A DNA stretch of 64,000 nt from Hydrogenophaga aromaticivorans (GTDB lineage: Bacteria > Pseudomonadota > Gammaproteobacteria > Burkholderiales > Burkholderiaceae_C), in the NCBI RefSeq assembly GCF_013387465.1, contig NZ_VYGV01000025.1, forward strand, positions 173,755-237,754, read 5' to 3'. The position numbers and the translations under genes were made by a program. Shown in pieces: positions 28,017-40,015 of the stretch. Below the pieces are notes generated by a model, which had not been told where the DNA came from, did not search any database, and saw only the letters and a program-made list of their open reading frames with translations. Each line of letters opens with the position of its first letter. The stretch's first letter is position 1.

Positions 28017-28502
28017 TCAAGGCAGGTAGCTCGCCAGAGCCGCCGGCAACAGGGGGCGCAGTGCGTGAACACTGTCTGCCATGGCATCGGCCACCACCGA
28101 CGCCCGCCAGTCGGTTTCGGCACGCAATGGGGTCATGCTGATCACCACCGTCAGTGCCAGCAGGATCAACACCCCGCGGGCCAGACCAAAGGCAGCACCC
28201 AACACCCGGTCGATGGGCCTGAGCCCCACCGAAGCCACCAGCTGTTTCACCAGCCAGGCCAGCAAACCACCCGCAAACGCGGTGGCAATGAACACCAGCG
28301 CAAACCCCGCCGCCAGCTTCAAGGCCGGCAAGGCGTCGCCCATGGGCAACACCGCAGCCACCTCGTCGGCGTAGGCCTGGGCCAGCAAAAAAGCCGCCAC
28401 CCAGCCCGCCACGGAAATCACCTCGTACACCAGGCCACGCCACAGGCCCAGCACCGCCGACAGCACCAGCACCGCCAGCAAAACACCGTCGACCCAGTTC
28501 AT
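28017..28502 (-). CDS. cvpA: CvpA family membrane protein
   Basis: Inner-membrane protein of 161 aa with four hydrophobic helices, starting MNWVDGVLLAVLVLSAVLGL, followed by WRGLVYEVISVAGWVAAFLL. The GLRPIDRVLGAAFGLARGVL stretch after TM3 is the family signature. CvpA is linked to colicin V export and to envelope and cell-division homeostasis; the biochemical role is unknown. It sits immediately upstream of purF, the classic arrangement. Confidence 0.92.
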   Translation of the reverse strand: MNWVDGVLLAVLVLSAVLGLWRGLVYEVISVAGWVAAFLLAQAYADEVAAVLPMGDALPALKLAAGFALVFIATAFAGGLLAWLVKQLVASVGLRPIDRVLGAAFGLARGVLILLALTVVISMTPLRAETDWRASVVADAMADSVHALRPLLPAALASYLP

Positions 28503-28533
28503 GCGCCAGGGCCCGCGACAAAAAACAGCCCCA

Positions 28534-29292
28534 TCACAAGGTCAGGATGGCGGCGGGCAGTCCGAGGGCTTTCACACGCGCTGCCGCCTTGTCGGCTTCG
28601 GCCCGGCTCGTGAACGGTCCCAGGCGCACGCGAATCCGCTTGCCTTGCGGCGTGTCGGCCACATGGGTGTAGGTCGTGAGGCCTGCGCGTTCCAGCTTCA
28701 AACGGGTTTCGCGCGCCCGGTCTGCCTCGGCAAAGGCGCCCACCTGCACCACGATGCGCACGCTTCCAGCCGCGGGCTTGTCTTCCAGCAGGGCTTTGGC
28801 CCGCGCGGTCTCGGTGTCCGCGGTGCTTTCCTTGGCTGGCGCTTCGACCTTGGCCACCGGCTTCGGTGCGGCCTGGGGGGAAGCGACGGGCGTGTCCTTT
28901 GCTTTGGGCTTGTCGGATTCGGGCGTTGCCGCCACGACTTCTTCGCGCGCATCGAGCCCGTCGCCGGCCGGCAGGCTGCCCTCCGGGCTCTTGCTCTTGT
29001 CTGCCTCGGCGGAGACCGTTGCGGGCGTCTGAACCGGCGTTTTGGCCTGTGGGCTGGTCGCTTTGGCGCCAGGCAAGGGCTGCGCGGGATGGCGGGCCGG
29101 AATCTCGATCGGAATGTCCACCGCGACGGGCCGCGGCTGCGTGTCAAAAAGCATCGGGAAGCCCAGCACACCGAGCAACACCAGCACGGCGGCACCGATC
29201 AGCCGGTGGCGGGCGCGGCGGCGAATGGCCTCGATGCTCTGGGGCGGAGGCGTCGTGGGGTTGCTCTGGGAACCTGAACGGGGTGTGAGCAT
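28534..29292 (-). CDS. SPOR-domain protein (DedD-like)
   Basis: A 252-residue single-pass inner-membrane protein. A cytoplasmic N-terminus is followed by one membrane helix (LIGAAVLVLLGVLGFPMLF, about residues 33-51), a long Pro/Ala/Lys-rich periplasmic linker, and a C-terminal SPOR domain (about 175-252; VRIVVQVGAFAEADRARETR, KRIRVRLGPFTSRAEADKAA). SPOR domains bind denuded glycan strands of septal peptidoglycan, so a cell-division role like DedD is likely. It lies between folC and cvpA as in many proteobacteria. The chosen start is MLTPRSGS; a Met 15 codons upstream is possible. Confidence 0.85.
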   Translation of the reverse strand: MLTPRSGSQSNPTTPPPQSIEAIRRRARHRLIGAAVLVLLGVLGFPMLFDTQPRPVAVDIPIEIPARHPAQPLPGAKATSPQAKTPVQTPATVSAEADKSKSPEGSLPAGDGLDAREEVVAATPESDKPKAKDTPVASPQAAPKPVAKVEAPAKESTADTETARAKALLEDKPAAGSVRIVVQVGAFAEADRARETRLKLERAGLTTYTHVADTPQGKRIRVRLGPFTSRAEADKAAARVKALGLPAAILTL

Positions 29293-29368
29293 TCGGGGTT
29301 GGACCAATACGCTTTCAAAGCCGGCGGTGAGGAGCAAAAACGCACAAAGGCGTGATCGGCGGAGAGGG

Positions 29369-30718
29369 TCAGGCGGTCAGGTGTTTCGCCGACAGCCGGG
29401 GTATCCCATCCTGCAAAACCCCACCCACGGTGAAGAAGGAACCAAAGACCACGATTCTATCAGCGGGGTCTGCTGCAGACACCGCTGCCTGCAATGCCCC
29501 CAGGGGGGTGGCGTGGCGCCCTGCCACCCGGCTCTTGCCCCCTGGCGCGGTGGCCGGATGGGCGTCCAGCAGCTGCGCCAGTGCAGCGGCGCTGCTGGCA
29601 CGTGGCAGGGGCAGATCGGTCACATGCCAGCGGTCGATCAGCGGCGCGATGCGCTCCAGCATGGCGCCCAAGTCCTTGTCGGCCATGGCGCCAAACACGG
29701 CATGGGTGGTCGGGTAATAGCCCATGGCATCGAGGTTTTCAGCCAGCGCCGCCACGGAATGCGGGTTGTGGGCCACGTCCAGCACCAGGGTGGGTGTGCC
29801 GGGCACGATCTGGAAACGCCCCGGCAGCTCCACCATGGCCAAGCCATTGCGCACGGCCTGGGCCGTGACCGGCAGGCGCGGGCGCAGGGCCTCGATGGCC
29901 GCCAGCACGCCGGAGGCATTGACCAACTGGTTGGCGCCGCGCAGCGCCGGGTAGGCCAGGCCGGCGTAACGCCGCCCGCCGTGCGAAGGGTGCATGGCCC
30001 AGCCCCACTGCTGCTGGTCGCCGGCGAAATGAAAGTCCTTGCCCAGGCGCCACAGCTCGGCGCCCACTTCCAGCGCGCGGTCCAGCACGCTTTGCGGCGG
30101 CACCGGGTCGCTCACCACCACCGGTCGGCCGGTGCGCATGATGCCGGCCTTCTCGTAGCCGATGGCTTCGCGGTCCGGGCCCAGGATGGCCATGTGGTCC
30201 AGCGCGATGCAGGTGATGACGGCGCAGTCGGCGTCCAGGATGTTCACCGCGTCCAGCCGCCCGCCCAGACCCACTTCCAGAATCGCCACATCCAACCCGC
30301 TGCGCGACAGGGTGCGCAGGATGGCCAGCGTGGTGAACTCAAAATAACTCAGGCTGATGCTGTCTTCGCCACCCTGACCCAGGCGGGCCGCCTCCACCTC
30401 GGCAAACGCGGGCAGCAGCGCGTCGGCGGCCACCGCCTCACCCTGGACGCGGCAGCGCTCTTCAAAATGCACCAGGTGCGGCGAGGTGTAGACGCCGGTG
30501 CGGTAGCCCGCTTCGCCGTAGATGGCTTCGAGCATGGCGCAGGTGGAGCCCTTGCCGTTGGTGCCCGCCACGGTGATCACCGGGCAATCCATCGCCAGAC
30601 CCATGCGCTGCGCAACGCGCTGCACGCGGTCCAGGCCCATGTCGATGGTGACGGGGTGCAGGCGCTCGCAGTGCGCGAGCCAGTCTTCAAGCGTATTCAG
30701 GGCCGGGAACGTGTTCAT
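29369..30718 (-). CDS. folC: Dihydrofolate synthase / folylpolyglutamate synthase
   Basis: Mur-ligase-family ATP enzyme, 449 aa, that makes dihydrofolate from dihydropteroate and then adds glutamates to folates. The P-loop is ITVAGTNGKGSTCAMLEAI (about residue 50), with the substrate loop YTSPHLVHFEERCRV. IALDHMAILGPDREAIGYEK is the metal/carbamylated-Lys region. The C-terminal domain includes VLDVAHNPHSVAALAENL. First gene of the folC-SPOR-cvpA-purF-metZ series. Confidence 0.94.
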   Translation of the reverse strand: MNTFPALNTLEDWLAHCERLHPVTIDMGLDRVQRVAQRMGLAMDCPVITVAGTNGKGSTCAMLEAIYGEAGYRTGVYTSPHLVHFEERCRVQGEAVAADALLPAFAEVEAARLGQGGEDSISLSYFEFTTLAILRTLSRSGLDVAILEVGLGGRLDAVNILDADCAVITCIALDHMAILGPDREAIGYEKAGIMRTGRPVVVSDPVPPQSVLDRALEVGAELWRLGKDFHFAGDQQQWGWAMHPSHGGRRYAGLAYPALRGANQLVNASGVLAAIEALRPRLPVTAQAVRNGLAMVELPGRFQIVPGTPTLVLDVAHNPHSVAALAENLDAMGYYPTTHAVFGAMADKDLGAMLERIAPLIDRWHVTDLPLPRASSAAALAQLLDAHPATAPGGKSRVAGRHATPLGALQAAVSAADPADRIVVFGSFFTVGGVLQDGIPRLSAKHLTA

Positions 30719-30748
30719 GGCCCTGATTATCCCGGGCCGGCCAAAACC

Positions 30749-33823
<3,075 letters not shown>

Positions 33824-33845
33824 GCCCCGTCGTCTGCCCCCTGAG

Positions 33846-33875
33846 AAAGCCGCTCCCCCGAGCGGCTTTCCTGCT
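33846..33875 (+). terminator. Terminator of argG
   Basis: AAAGCCGCTC (33846-33855) and GAGCGGCTTT (33860-33869) form a perfect 10-bp stem with a CCCC loop, 22 bases after the argG stop. The following T-tract is weak (CCTGCTTCT). It also faces the convergent lipoprotein gene. Confidence 0.75.
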
Positions 33876-33897
33876 TCTGGGTGTGGCTCGCCGGGGA

Positions 33898-35478
33898 TCA
33901 GTGGCTTCCGCCGCCAACGCCAGCGGGTTCGACCCGCTCGAAACGCCGGTCGATCAGATCCGGATCGTCAAAATGCCGCCGCCCGACAAAGGCCGTGGCG
34001 TGGTGCCCCCACTGCCGCTGCGCACCGGCGTCCCGCACGCCCATGGGCCAGAACAGGTAGCGCTCGCCCCGCTGTGTGCCGGCAATGAGGCCGTCGGGGC
34101 CATACAGGCTGCGGCGCGCGCCGGGTTCACCGCCGGGCCAGGGCAGCGAACGCAACACGGATTCCGCCCGGTGTTCATAGGGTTCGCCGACCGGGTCGCG
34201 CACCGTGCTCAGGGCGGTCAGGTAATGCGACCCCGAGACCAGCCGCAGGACCATGCGTTCCCCGGCTGCCGGCTCCGGCGCCTCGCCCGGGATGAACACC
34301 CATTCAATGCCCGGTTCGGGAGCGGGCCTGGCGCGCAGCGCGCGGGTGGGAAAAAAGAGGTGGTAACAACCGCAGGCGTGGATCGTGTCGTACAGCAGCG
34401 GTTGGCCGTGGACGTCCAGCGTCACGCGCCAGACCAGGCCATCCAGTTGGCCCGCCAGCAGATCGAAAGACCCGGCCCGTGGCCGCTCGGGAAACCAGGC
34501 GAGGTAAACCAGCTGCACCAGTGTTTGCCCCGCCTGCCGCACCAACGCGATGCGCCGGTACACCGTCGGCTGCGAAGTGTCCACGCGCGGCGTGCCACCG
34601 GGCACCAGGGTCATGGCGCCAATGCGGTCGAAGCCGGCCCCTTTGGGCAGTTCGAACACCGGGGCATGGCGGTCCAGCAGTTGCTGCTGCAGGCGCTCAT
34701 CCAGCTGGGGAATGCCCAGCGCGTTGCGCGGGGCCCGCGCGAACGCATCACCAAGGTCCCCCACCTCCGATGCCCGAGGCACGAAGCGCGTGGTGGATGG
34801 CCCGCCGGGTGCCACCTGCGCCTCGCGGGCAAAAGCGTCCAGCGTGTCCTGTTGCCAGCGCTGCACGCCCGCGCTGAACGGCAGGCGCGTGATGGCGTAG
34901 ACACCCAGCGCACGGGCCAGTGTGGAATAGGCATCGGGCACCTGCGCCCGTTCGAGCAACAGCGTGCGGCGCACGGTCGCGCTCCGGTCGGCGTCTGTCA
35001 ACACCTGCGCGCAGTGCCGGGTCTGCTCGGCCACAGCGGCCCGTGGGTCCTTCGGCGGGCTGTTGTTCCAGCCCTCGGCAACCGCAGCCAAGGCCTCAAT
35101 GCCCGCACCGGGCAGGTTGGCGATTTCAATCCCGTGTCCTTCGGTTCCCCGCGCCTGCAACAAACCCAGCCAGTCGTCGAAAGCCACACCGCCCTGCGCA
35201 GCCCGCTCACGAAACGAGGCCAGAAAACGGGAGCTCCGCAACTGCGGGAACCCCGCCAGGCGGTGATCCTCGGCGTCGTTCACCCGGTGCTGGGTCACGA
35301 CACGGTCCAGCTGGGTGAACCAGGCCCGGCAACTGGCTGCCGGATCATCCGGCTGGCTCGCCACGGGTTCTGACGGTGCGGGCCACGAAGCACAGGCCGA
35401 CAAGGCCGCCAGCAGCAGCCCGGCCCACAGCCACCGCAGGGCCTGCAGCTGCGGGGCATCAGCGCGCGCGAACCCCAT
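33898..35478 (-). CDS. Putative lipoprotein of unknown function, 526 aa
   Basis: The function is not recognised. The N-terminus has a lipoprotein signal: a hydrophobic stretch LWAGLLLAALSAC with Cys29 as the lipidation site (L-S-A-C). The mature protein is large and soluble, with no further membrane helices. Distinct features are a CGC motif in TIHACGCYHLFFPTRAL, and conserved-looking SGSHYLTALSTVRDP and YLFWPMGVRDAG near the C-terminus. It lies 6 bases upstream of nothing co-oriented except the lipid-pocket protein gene on its 5' side, so an envelope or lipid-related role is possible but unproven. Confidence 0.7.
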   Translation of the reverse strand: MGFARADAPQLQALRWLWAGLLLAALSACASWPAPSEPVASQPDDPAASCRAWFTQLDRVVTQHRVNDAEDHRLAGFPQLRSSRFLASFRERAAQGGVAFDDWLGLLQARGTEGHGIEIANLPGAGIEALAAVAEGWNNSPPKDPRAAVAEQTRHCAQVLTDADRSATVRRTLLLERAQVPDAYSTLARALGVYAITRLPFSAGVQRWQQDTLDAFAREAQVAPGGPSTTRFVPRASEVGDLGDAFARAPRNALGIPQLDERLQQQLLDRHAPVFELPKGAGFDRIGAMTLVPGGTPRVDTSQPTVYRRIALVRQAGQTLVQLVYLAWFPERPRAGSFDLLAGQLDGLVWRVTLDVHGQPLLYDTIHACGCYHLFFPTRALRARPAPEPGIEWVFIPGEAPEPAAGERMVLRLVSGSHYLTALSTVRDPVGEPYEHRAESVLRSLPWPGGEPGARRSLYGPDGLIAGTQRGERYLFWPMGVRDAGAQRQWGHHATAFVGRRHFDDPDLIDRRFERVEPAGVGGGSH

Positions 35479-35484
35479 GGCTGG

Positions 35485-36081
35485 CTACTTCTTCGGTACC
35501 GCTCGCGTGCGGCGTTGGATCTCGGCCACGAGGCTTTCAAACCGCTGGCGGATGTTCGCCCGCAGGATCGGCTGGGCCAGGAACCCCGGCACCGGGGACG
35601 CCAGTTCCATCTCCCCGCGCCAGGTGAGGTCGTACAGATCGGTGGCGCCCGCCACGGGTATCAACCGGTATTCCCCCTCCAGGTGGCTGAAATCGCCGCG
35701 CACCGCCTTCACCCCGATGCGCTCCGGCGGTTGCTCATCCACCTCCAGCACCACGTTGACCGCCATGTTGAAAAACAGGATGTCGGCGTGCCCACTTTGT
35801 TCAACCAGCGCGCCGCCCGGTTTGCGCCGAAGCACCACACTGCGGTCCATGCCGGTGATCCACCGGGCGGTGTTGTCGTAGTCGGTCAGGGTGGCCCAGA
35901 TCACGCTGTACGGCGCCGCCACCGTGGTGCGCATGCCGATGGTGACACGGCGGCCCTGGTGGGTGGACGTGATGTCGACGCCAGCGGTCTCGGCCATCGC
36001 CAGGCGGGCCGGAACAGCGTAGGCCACACAGCCGGTCACGAGCAGCAGCCGCACCATCTGCGAAAGGTATCGACGGTTCAT
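35485..36081 (-). CDS. Exported SRPBCC/START-like protein
   Basis: A 198-residue protein with a signal peptide (RLLLVTGCVAYAVPARLAMA) followed by a polyketide cyclase/START-like SRPBCC domain: VAAPYSVIWATLTDYDNTAR, FNMAVNVVLEVDEQPPERIG, and a C-terminal helix with FLAQPILRANIRQRFESLVA. The fold binds hydrophobic ligands; here it would act in the periplasm. It is just upstream of the 526-aa lipoprotein gene (6-base gap), so the two are probably co-expressed. The start at MNRRYLSQ was chosen because it precedes the signal peptide; longer forms read upstream. Confidence 0.75.
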   Translation of the reverse strand: MNRRYLSQMVRLLLVTGCVAYAVPARLAMAETAGVDITSTHQGRRVTIGMRTTVAAPYSVIWATLTDYDNTARWITGMDRSVVLRRKPGGALVEQSGHADILFFNMAVNVVLEVDEQPPERIGVKAVRGDFSHLEGEYRLIPVAGATDLYDLTWRGEMELASPVPGFLAQPILRANIRQRFESLVAEIQRRTRAVPKK

Positions 36082-36139
36082 GAGCCGCATGCTACAGCGG
36101 CAGGCCATTTGGCGCAGGCGCCCGGAAACGCTCAGCCGC

Positions 36140-37189
36140 TCAAACCACGACGGGCTCGGGTTCCAGCCGGATACCGAAACGTTCATAGACACTGGTCTGG
36201 ATCGCCTTGGCCAGGGTCATGACTTCGCCACCGGTGCAGGGGTGGCTGGGGCCACCGCGGTTGACCAGCACCAGCGCCTGCTTTTCGTACACAGCGGCGT
36301 TGCCCACGCTCTTGCCTTTCCAGCCGCAGGCGTCGATCAGCCAGCCCGCCGCCAGCTTGATGCTGCCGTCCGGCATCGGGTAGTGCACCACCTTCGGATC
36401 GCGCGCGATGATGTCGGCGCACTGTTCGGGCGTGACGGTGGGGTTCTTGAAGAAGCTGCCGGCGTTGCCGATCACCGCCGGGTCGGGCAATTTGGCGCGC
36501 CGGATCGCCACCACCCAGTCGAAGATCTGCTGCGCATCGGGCGTGTGGATGCCGGTCTCGGCCATCTTGCGCTCCAGGTCCAGGTAACCCAGCACCGGCT
36601 TCCAGGGTTTGGGCAACAGGAAACGCACGCGGGTGATCAGCGCCCGGCCCGCCAGGCCGAAGCTGCGCGCGTCCGTTGGCACGTGTTTGAACACCGAATC
36701 GCGGTAGCCGAAACCACATTGCGCGGCGTCCAGCGTGAAGGCGCGACCGGTCTGCAGGTCGATGGCGTCGAGTGAATGAAAACGGTCCTGCAGTTCCACG
36801 CCGTAGGCGCCGATGTTTTGCACCGGCGACGCCCCCACCGAGCCGGGTATCAGCGCCAGGTTTTCCAGACCGGGCCAGCCCTGCACCAGCGTCCAGGCCA
36901 CGAACTGGTGCCAGTTCTCGCCCGCACCGGCCTCCACCACCCAGCCCTTGGCGGTTTCTTCCACCAGGCGCCGGCCCGGGATGTCGACCTTGAGCACCAG
37001 CGCCTTGATATCCCCCGTGATCACGAGGTTGCTGCCCCCCCCGAGCACAAACACCGGGGCGGCCCAGTCGGGTCCGGACATCAGACCGGTGAGGTCCGCC
37101 TCGGAGCACACGCGCGCGAAACGCTGGGCCCGCGCCGCGATGCCAAAACTGTTGAAGGGCTGGAGCGCCACATTGTTCTCGACTAACAT
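36140..37189 (-). CDS. murB: UDP-N-acetylenolpyruvoylglucosamine reductase
   Basis: FAD/NADPH enzyme of peptidoglycan precursor synthesis, 349 aa, type I (E. coli-like). The FAD-binding part is FVLGGGSNLVITGDIKALVL with NLALIPGSVGASPVQNIGAY. The catalytic Ser is in AVIGNAGSFFKNPTVTPEQC, and the C-terminus has KLAAGWLIDACGWKGKSVG and NRGGPSHPCTGGEV. Its start is 40 bases from the divergent yajQ-like gene. Confidence 0.95.
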   Translation of the reverse strand: MLVENNVALQPFNSFGIAARAQRFARVCSEADLTGLMSGPDWAAPVFVLGGGSNLVITGDIKALVLKVDIPGRRLVEETAKGWVVEAGAGENWHQFVAWTLVQGWPGLENLALIPGSVGASPVQNIGAYGVELQDRFHSLDAIDLQTGRAFTLDAAQCGFGYRDSVFKHVPTDARSFGLAGRALITRVRFLLPKPWKPVLGYLDLERKMAETGIHTPDAQQIFDWVVAIRRAKLPDPAVIGNAGSFFKNPTVTPEQCADIIARDPKVVHYPMPDGSIKLAAGWLIDACGWKGKSVGNAAVYEKQALVLVNRGGPSHPCTGGEVMTLAKAIQTSVYERFGIRLEPEPVVV

Positions 37190-37229
37190 CTGAAGATTGT
37201 CTCACCCACGCTTTCTGGAACCACGCACC

Positions 37230-37721
37230 ATGCCTTCTTTTGACACCGTTCTCGAAGCCGATCTTGTGGAAGTGAAAAACGCGGTCGAACAGGTCGCACG
37301 CGAAATCGGCACCCGTTTTGATTTCAAGGGCACCAGCGCCGGCATCGAACTCAAGGACAAGGAAAAGGAAATCACCCTGTTCGGTGATGCCGACTTCCAG
37401 CTCACCCAGGTCAACGACGTGCTGGTGGCCAAACTGGCCAAGCGCGGCGTGGACGTGCGCTTCCTCGACGCCGGCAAGGTCGAAAAAATCGGCGGCGACA
37501 AGGTCAAACAGGTGGTGAAAGTCAAGAACGGCATCAGCACCGAAGACGGCAAAAAGATCCAGCAAACCCTCAAGGGCAGCAAGATCAAAGTGCAGGGCGC
37601 CATTCAGGGCGACGCGGTGCGCGTGACCGGCGCCAAGCGCGACGACCTGCAGGCCGCCATGGCGCTGATCAAAAGCGAGCTGAAGGACCTGCCTTTGTCG
37701 TTCAACAATTTCAGGGACTGA
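37230..37721 (+). CDS. YajQ-family nucleotide-binding protein
   Basis: A 163-residue protein of two ferredoxin-like domains, [20 protein letters not shown] at the start, [20 protein letters not shown], and the end [10 protein letters not shown], all diagnostic of YajQ (UPF0234). Family members bind cyclic di-GMP or other nucleotides and can act as effectors; which ligand applies here is unknown. Single gene, divergent from murB. Confidence 0.92.
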   Translation: MPSFDTVLEADLVEVKNAVEQVAREIGTRFDFKGTSAGIELKDKEKEITLFGDADFQLTQVNDVLVAKLAKRGVDVRFLDAGKVEKIGGDKVKQVVKVKNGISTEDGKKIQQTLKGSKIKVQGAIQGDAVRVTGAKRDDLQAAMALIKSELKDLPLSFNNFRD

Positions 37722-37725
37722 GCCC

Positions 37726-37798
37726 GCCCCCGCGCCGCGCCCAGGGGCGCGTCACCCCCTCTAGGGGGCGGCGCCTTTGGGCCGGCAAAGCCGGACCC
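37726..37798 (-). repeat. GC-rich intergenic repeat, copy A
   Basis: On the minus strand this reads as three blocks: CCGGCTTTGCCGG hairpin, a CGCCCCCTAGAGGGGG dyad, then TGACGCG...GGCGGCGCGGGGG-type sequence. The same blocks in the same order occur at 51407-51475 and 58555-58621. No coding potential; it lies between yajQ-like and protease genes. Confidence 0.75.
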
Positions 37799-37823
37799 TC
37801 GGCGCCCTTGGTGAAGGCACTTC

Positions 37824-38474
37824 ATGCGCACATCGTTTCTTTGCCCCGCACTGCTTCTGGCCCTCGTTGCCAACGCCTCGCTGGCGCAGTCGGTTGCACT
37901 CTCGGGCATGAGCGGCAGCAAGGCGCTGGTGGTGATCGACGGGAGCGCGCCCCGGTTCATGAGCGCGGGGCAGACGCACCAGGGCGTGCGCCTGATCAGC
38001 GCCCAGGACGACACCGCGGTGATCGAGATCGAGGGCAAGCGCCAGACATTGCGGGTGGGTGATGCGCCGGTGAGCGTGGGTCGCATGGCCGCTAGCGGCG
38101 GCGGTGGCCAGCGCATCGTGCTGACAGCCGACTCGCGTGGCCACTTCATGCCACAGGGGCAGATCAATGGCAAGACGGTGCAGTTCATGGTGGACACCGG
38201 GGCCACCGGCATCGGCATCGGCGAAGCCGAAGCCCGACGCATCAACCTGAAGTTCGAACAAGGGCAGAAGGTCCAAATGAACACCGCCAATGGCTCGGCC
38301 AACGGCTACCTCATCAAGCTGGATTCGGTGCGCCTGGGTGATGTTGTGGTGTACGACGTGGCGGCCATCGTGTCGCCGCAGCCGATGCCTTATGTGCTGC
38401 TCGGCAACACCTTCCTCACCCGCTTCCAGATGCAGCGCACGAACGACCAGCTCACGCTGGAAAAGCGCTTCTGA
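37824..38474 (+). CDS. Retropepsin-like aspartic protease (TIGR02281 type)
   Basis: A 216-residue exported protein. A signal peptide (LCPALLLALVANASLAQS) is followed by an N-terminal domain and a clan AA retropepsin-like domain from about residue 100: HFMPQGQINGKTVQFMVDTG, with the catalytic D-T-G-A-T triad, and the second-flap strand PYVLLGNTFLTRFQM. One Asp per chain means it would act as a dimer, presumably in the periplasm. Substrate unknown. It converges on the RidA gene with a 4-base gap. Confidence 0.85.
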   Translation: MRTSFLCPALLLALVANASLAQSVALSGMSGSKALVVIDGSAPRFMSAGQTHQGVRLISAQDDTAVIEIEGKRQTLRVGDAPVSVGRMAASGGGGQRIVLTADSRGHFMPQGQINGKTVQFMVDTGATGIGIGEAEARRINLKFEQGQKVQMNTANGSANGYLIKLDSVRLGDVVVYDVAAIVSPQPMPYVLLGNTFLTRFQMQRTNDQLTLEKRF

Positions 38475-38478
38475 TTGC

Positions 38479-38835
38479 TCAGGCCTGCGCAGCCGTCACC
38501 ACGATCTCGATCTTCCAGTCCGGATTCGCCAGCGCGGCCTGCACCGTGGCACGCGGCGGCGCGGTGCCCGGCACCACCCAGGCGTCCCACACCTCGTTCA
38601 TGATGCCGATCTCGCGGATGTCGGTCAGGTAGATCTGTGCGCGCAGGATGCGCGACTTGTCGCTGCCGGCTTCCAGCAGGCGCTGCTGGACCTGGTCGAG
38701 CACGTCCTGCGTCTGGCCCCGGATGTCCGTGTCGCCCCGTTCGGGCACCATGCCGGCGAGGTAGACCACGCCGTTGAAAACCGCCGCTTCGCTGTAGCGG
38801 GCCGCCACGCCGTGGCGCTCAATATCCTGGCTCAT
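38479..38835 (-). CDS. RidA/YjgF family protein
   Basis: A 118-residue trimeric chorismate-mutase-like fold protein. RidA members hydrolyse reactive enamine/imine intermediates; this one ([40 protein letters not shown]) keeps the PPRATV region with the key Arg. ATGA overlap places it directly upstream of the plsY stop, i.e. it is translated from the plsY transcript. Confidence 0.88.
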   Translation of the reverse strand: MSQDIERHGVAARYSEAAVFNGVVYLAGMVPERGDTDIRGQTQDVLDQVQQRLLEAGSDKSRILRAQIYLTDIREIGIMNEVWDAWVVPGTAPPRATVQAALANPDWKIEIVVTAAQA

Positions 38836-39461
38836 TGGCTTTTGGACCCCAGTTTGCTTTCTTTGCCGGCGAACAACCGGTTGATGTTTTCCGCGTGGCG
38901 CCACACCAGCAGGATGCCCATGACCGCCAGGCTCAACACCATCACATTCGGGGCGTCCCAGGCCACCTGGCGGCCAAACAGGTAGTACGCCGGAGCGAAC
39001 ACCGCCGTGACGATGGAGGCCAGTGAGGAGTAACGAAAGAAGAAGGCCACGATCACCCAGGTGGCGAGCGTGGCGAGGCCGAGCCAGGGGTTGAAACCGA
39101 GGATCACGCCGGCCGCCGTGGCCACGCCCTTGCCGCCCTGGAAGCGGAAGAACACCGGATACAGGTGCCCGAGAAAAGCCGCCAGGCCGACCAGCGCCAC
39201 CGTGCCGTCGCCCAGCCCCCAGGCTTCACCCCACCACTTCACGGCCACCACCGGCAGCCAGCCCTTGAAGGCGTCCAGCAGCAGCGTGACGATGGCGGCG
39301 GCCTTGCTGCCCGAGCGCAGCACGTTGGTGGCGCCGGGGTTCTTGCTGCCGAAGGTGCGCGGGTCGTTCAGGCCCATCGCGCGACTGACCAGGACAGCAA
39401 AAGACAGCGAGCCGATCAGGTAGGCGGCCACGGTGGCGATGAGCGGATAGAAGGATTCCAA
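38832..39461 (-). CDS. plsY: Acyl-phosphate glycerol-3-phosphate acyltransferase
   Basis: Inner-membrane enzyme making lysophosphatidic acid from acyl-phosphate and glycerol 3-phosphate, 209 aa with about five to six helices. The three catalytic motifs are visible: [40 protein letters not shown], and the C-terminal [19 protein letters not shown]. No ATG precedes the first helix [17 protein letters not shown] 39461-39459 with GAGG 10 bases upstream is the likely start. Confidence 0.93.
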   Translation of the reverse strand: MESFYPLIATVAAYLIGSLSFAVLVSRAMGLNDPRTFGSKNPGATNVLRSGSKAAAIVTLLLDAFKGWLPVVAVKWWGEAWGLGDGTVALVGLAAFLGHLYPVFFRFQGGKGVATAAGVILGFNPWLGLATLATWVIVAFFFRYSSLASIVTAVFAPAYYLFGRQVAWDAPNVMVLSLAVMGILLVWRHAENINRLFAGKESKLGSKSQ

Positions 39462-39523
39462 GGCGACGTCCTCGTTGTTGTTCTGGGGGTTCGCGCGTCC
39501 AGCGCGCGTGCGGTTCCGGTCGC

Positions 39524-40015
39524 CTATTCTGCCAGCGCGCACTGCACGGCCCTGGCCCCCAGCGGACCGCTGAGCACGGCCGGGTCGATACCGACCAGGA
39601 AACCGCGCCGCCCACCGTTGATCCAGATCTTCGGCAGCGCCAGCACCGTGGACTCCACCCACACCGGCATGTCGCGCTTGAGGCCAAAGGGCGAGGTACC
39701 ACCCACAAAATAGCCGCTGTGCCGGTTCGCCACCTCGGGCTTGCAGGGCTCGACCGACTTGGCACCGATCTGGCGCGCCAGGTTCTTGGTGGACACCGTG
39801 CGGTTGCCGTGCATCAGCACCGCCAGCGGCTTCGCCGTCTCGTCCTGCATGATCAGCGTCTTGACCACGGCAAACGGGTCGAAGCCCAATACCGCGGCGC
39901 TGTGCTGCGCACCGCCGTGTTCCAGGTACTCATAGGGGTGCTCGGTGAAGACCACGCCATGCGCCTTGAGCCAGGCGGTGGCGGGGGTTTCAGAGATGTG
40001 GGTCTTCTTCGCCAT
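39524..40015 (-). CDS. ybaK: Cys-tRNA(Pro)/Cys-tRNA(Cys) deacylase YbaK
   Basis: Editing-domain protein of 163 aa that hydrolyses mischarged aminoacyl-tRNA (YbaK/EbsC). Characteristic segments are [40 protein letters not shown], and [20 protein letters not shown]. It starts at ATG 40015, sharing one base with the stop of the aldo/keto reductase (TGATG); a GTG one codon upstream is also possible. Confidence 0.9.
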   Translation of the reverse strand: MAKKTHISETPATAWLKAHGVVFTEHPYEYLEHGGAQHSAAVLGFDPFAVVKTLIMQDETAKPLAVLMHGNRTVSTKNLARQIGAKSVEPCKPEVANRHSGYFVGGTSPFGLKRDMPVWVESTVLALPKIWINGGRRGFLVGIDPAVLSGPLGARAVQCALAE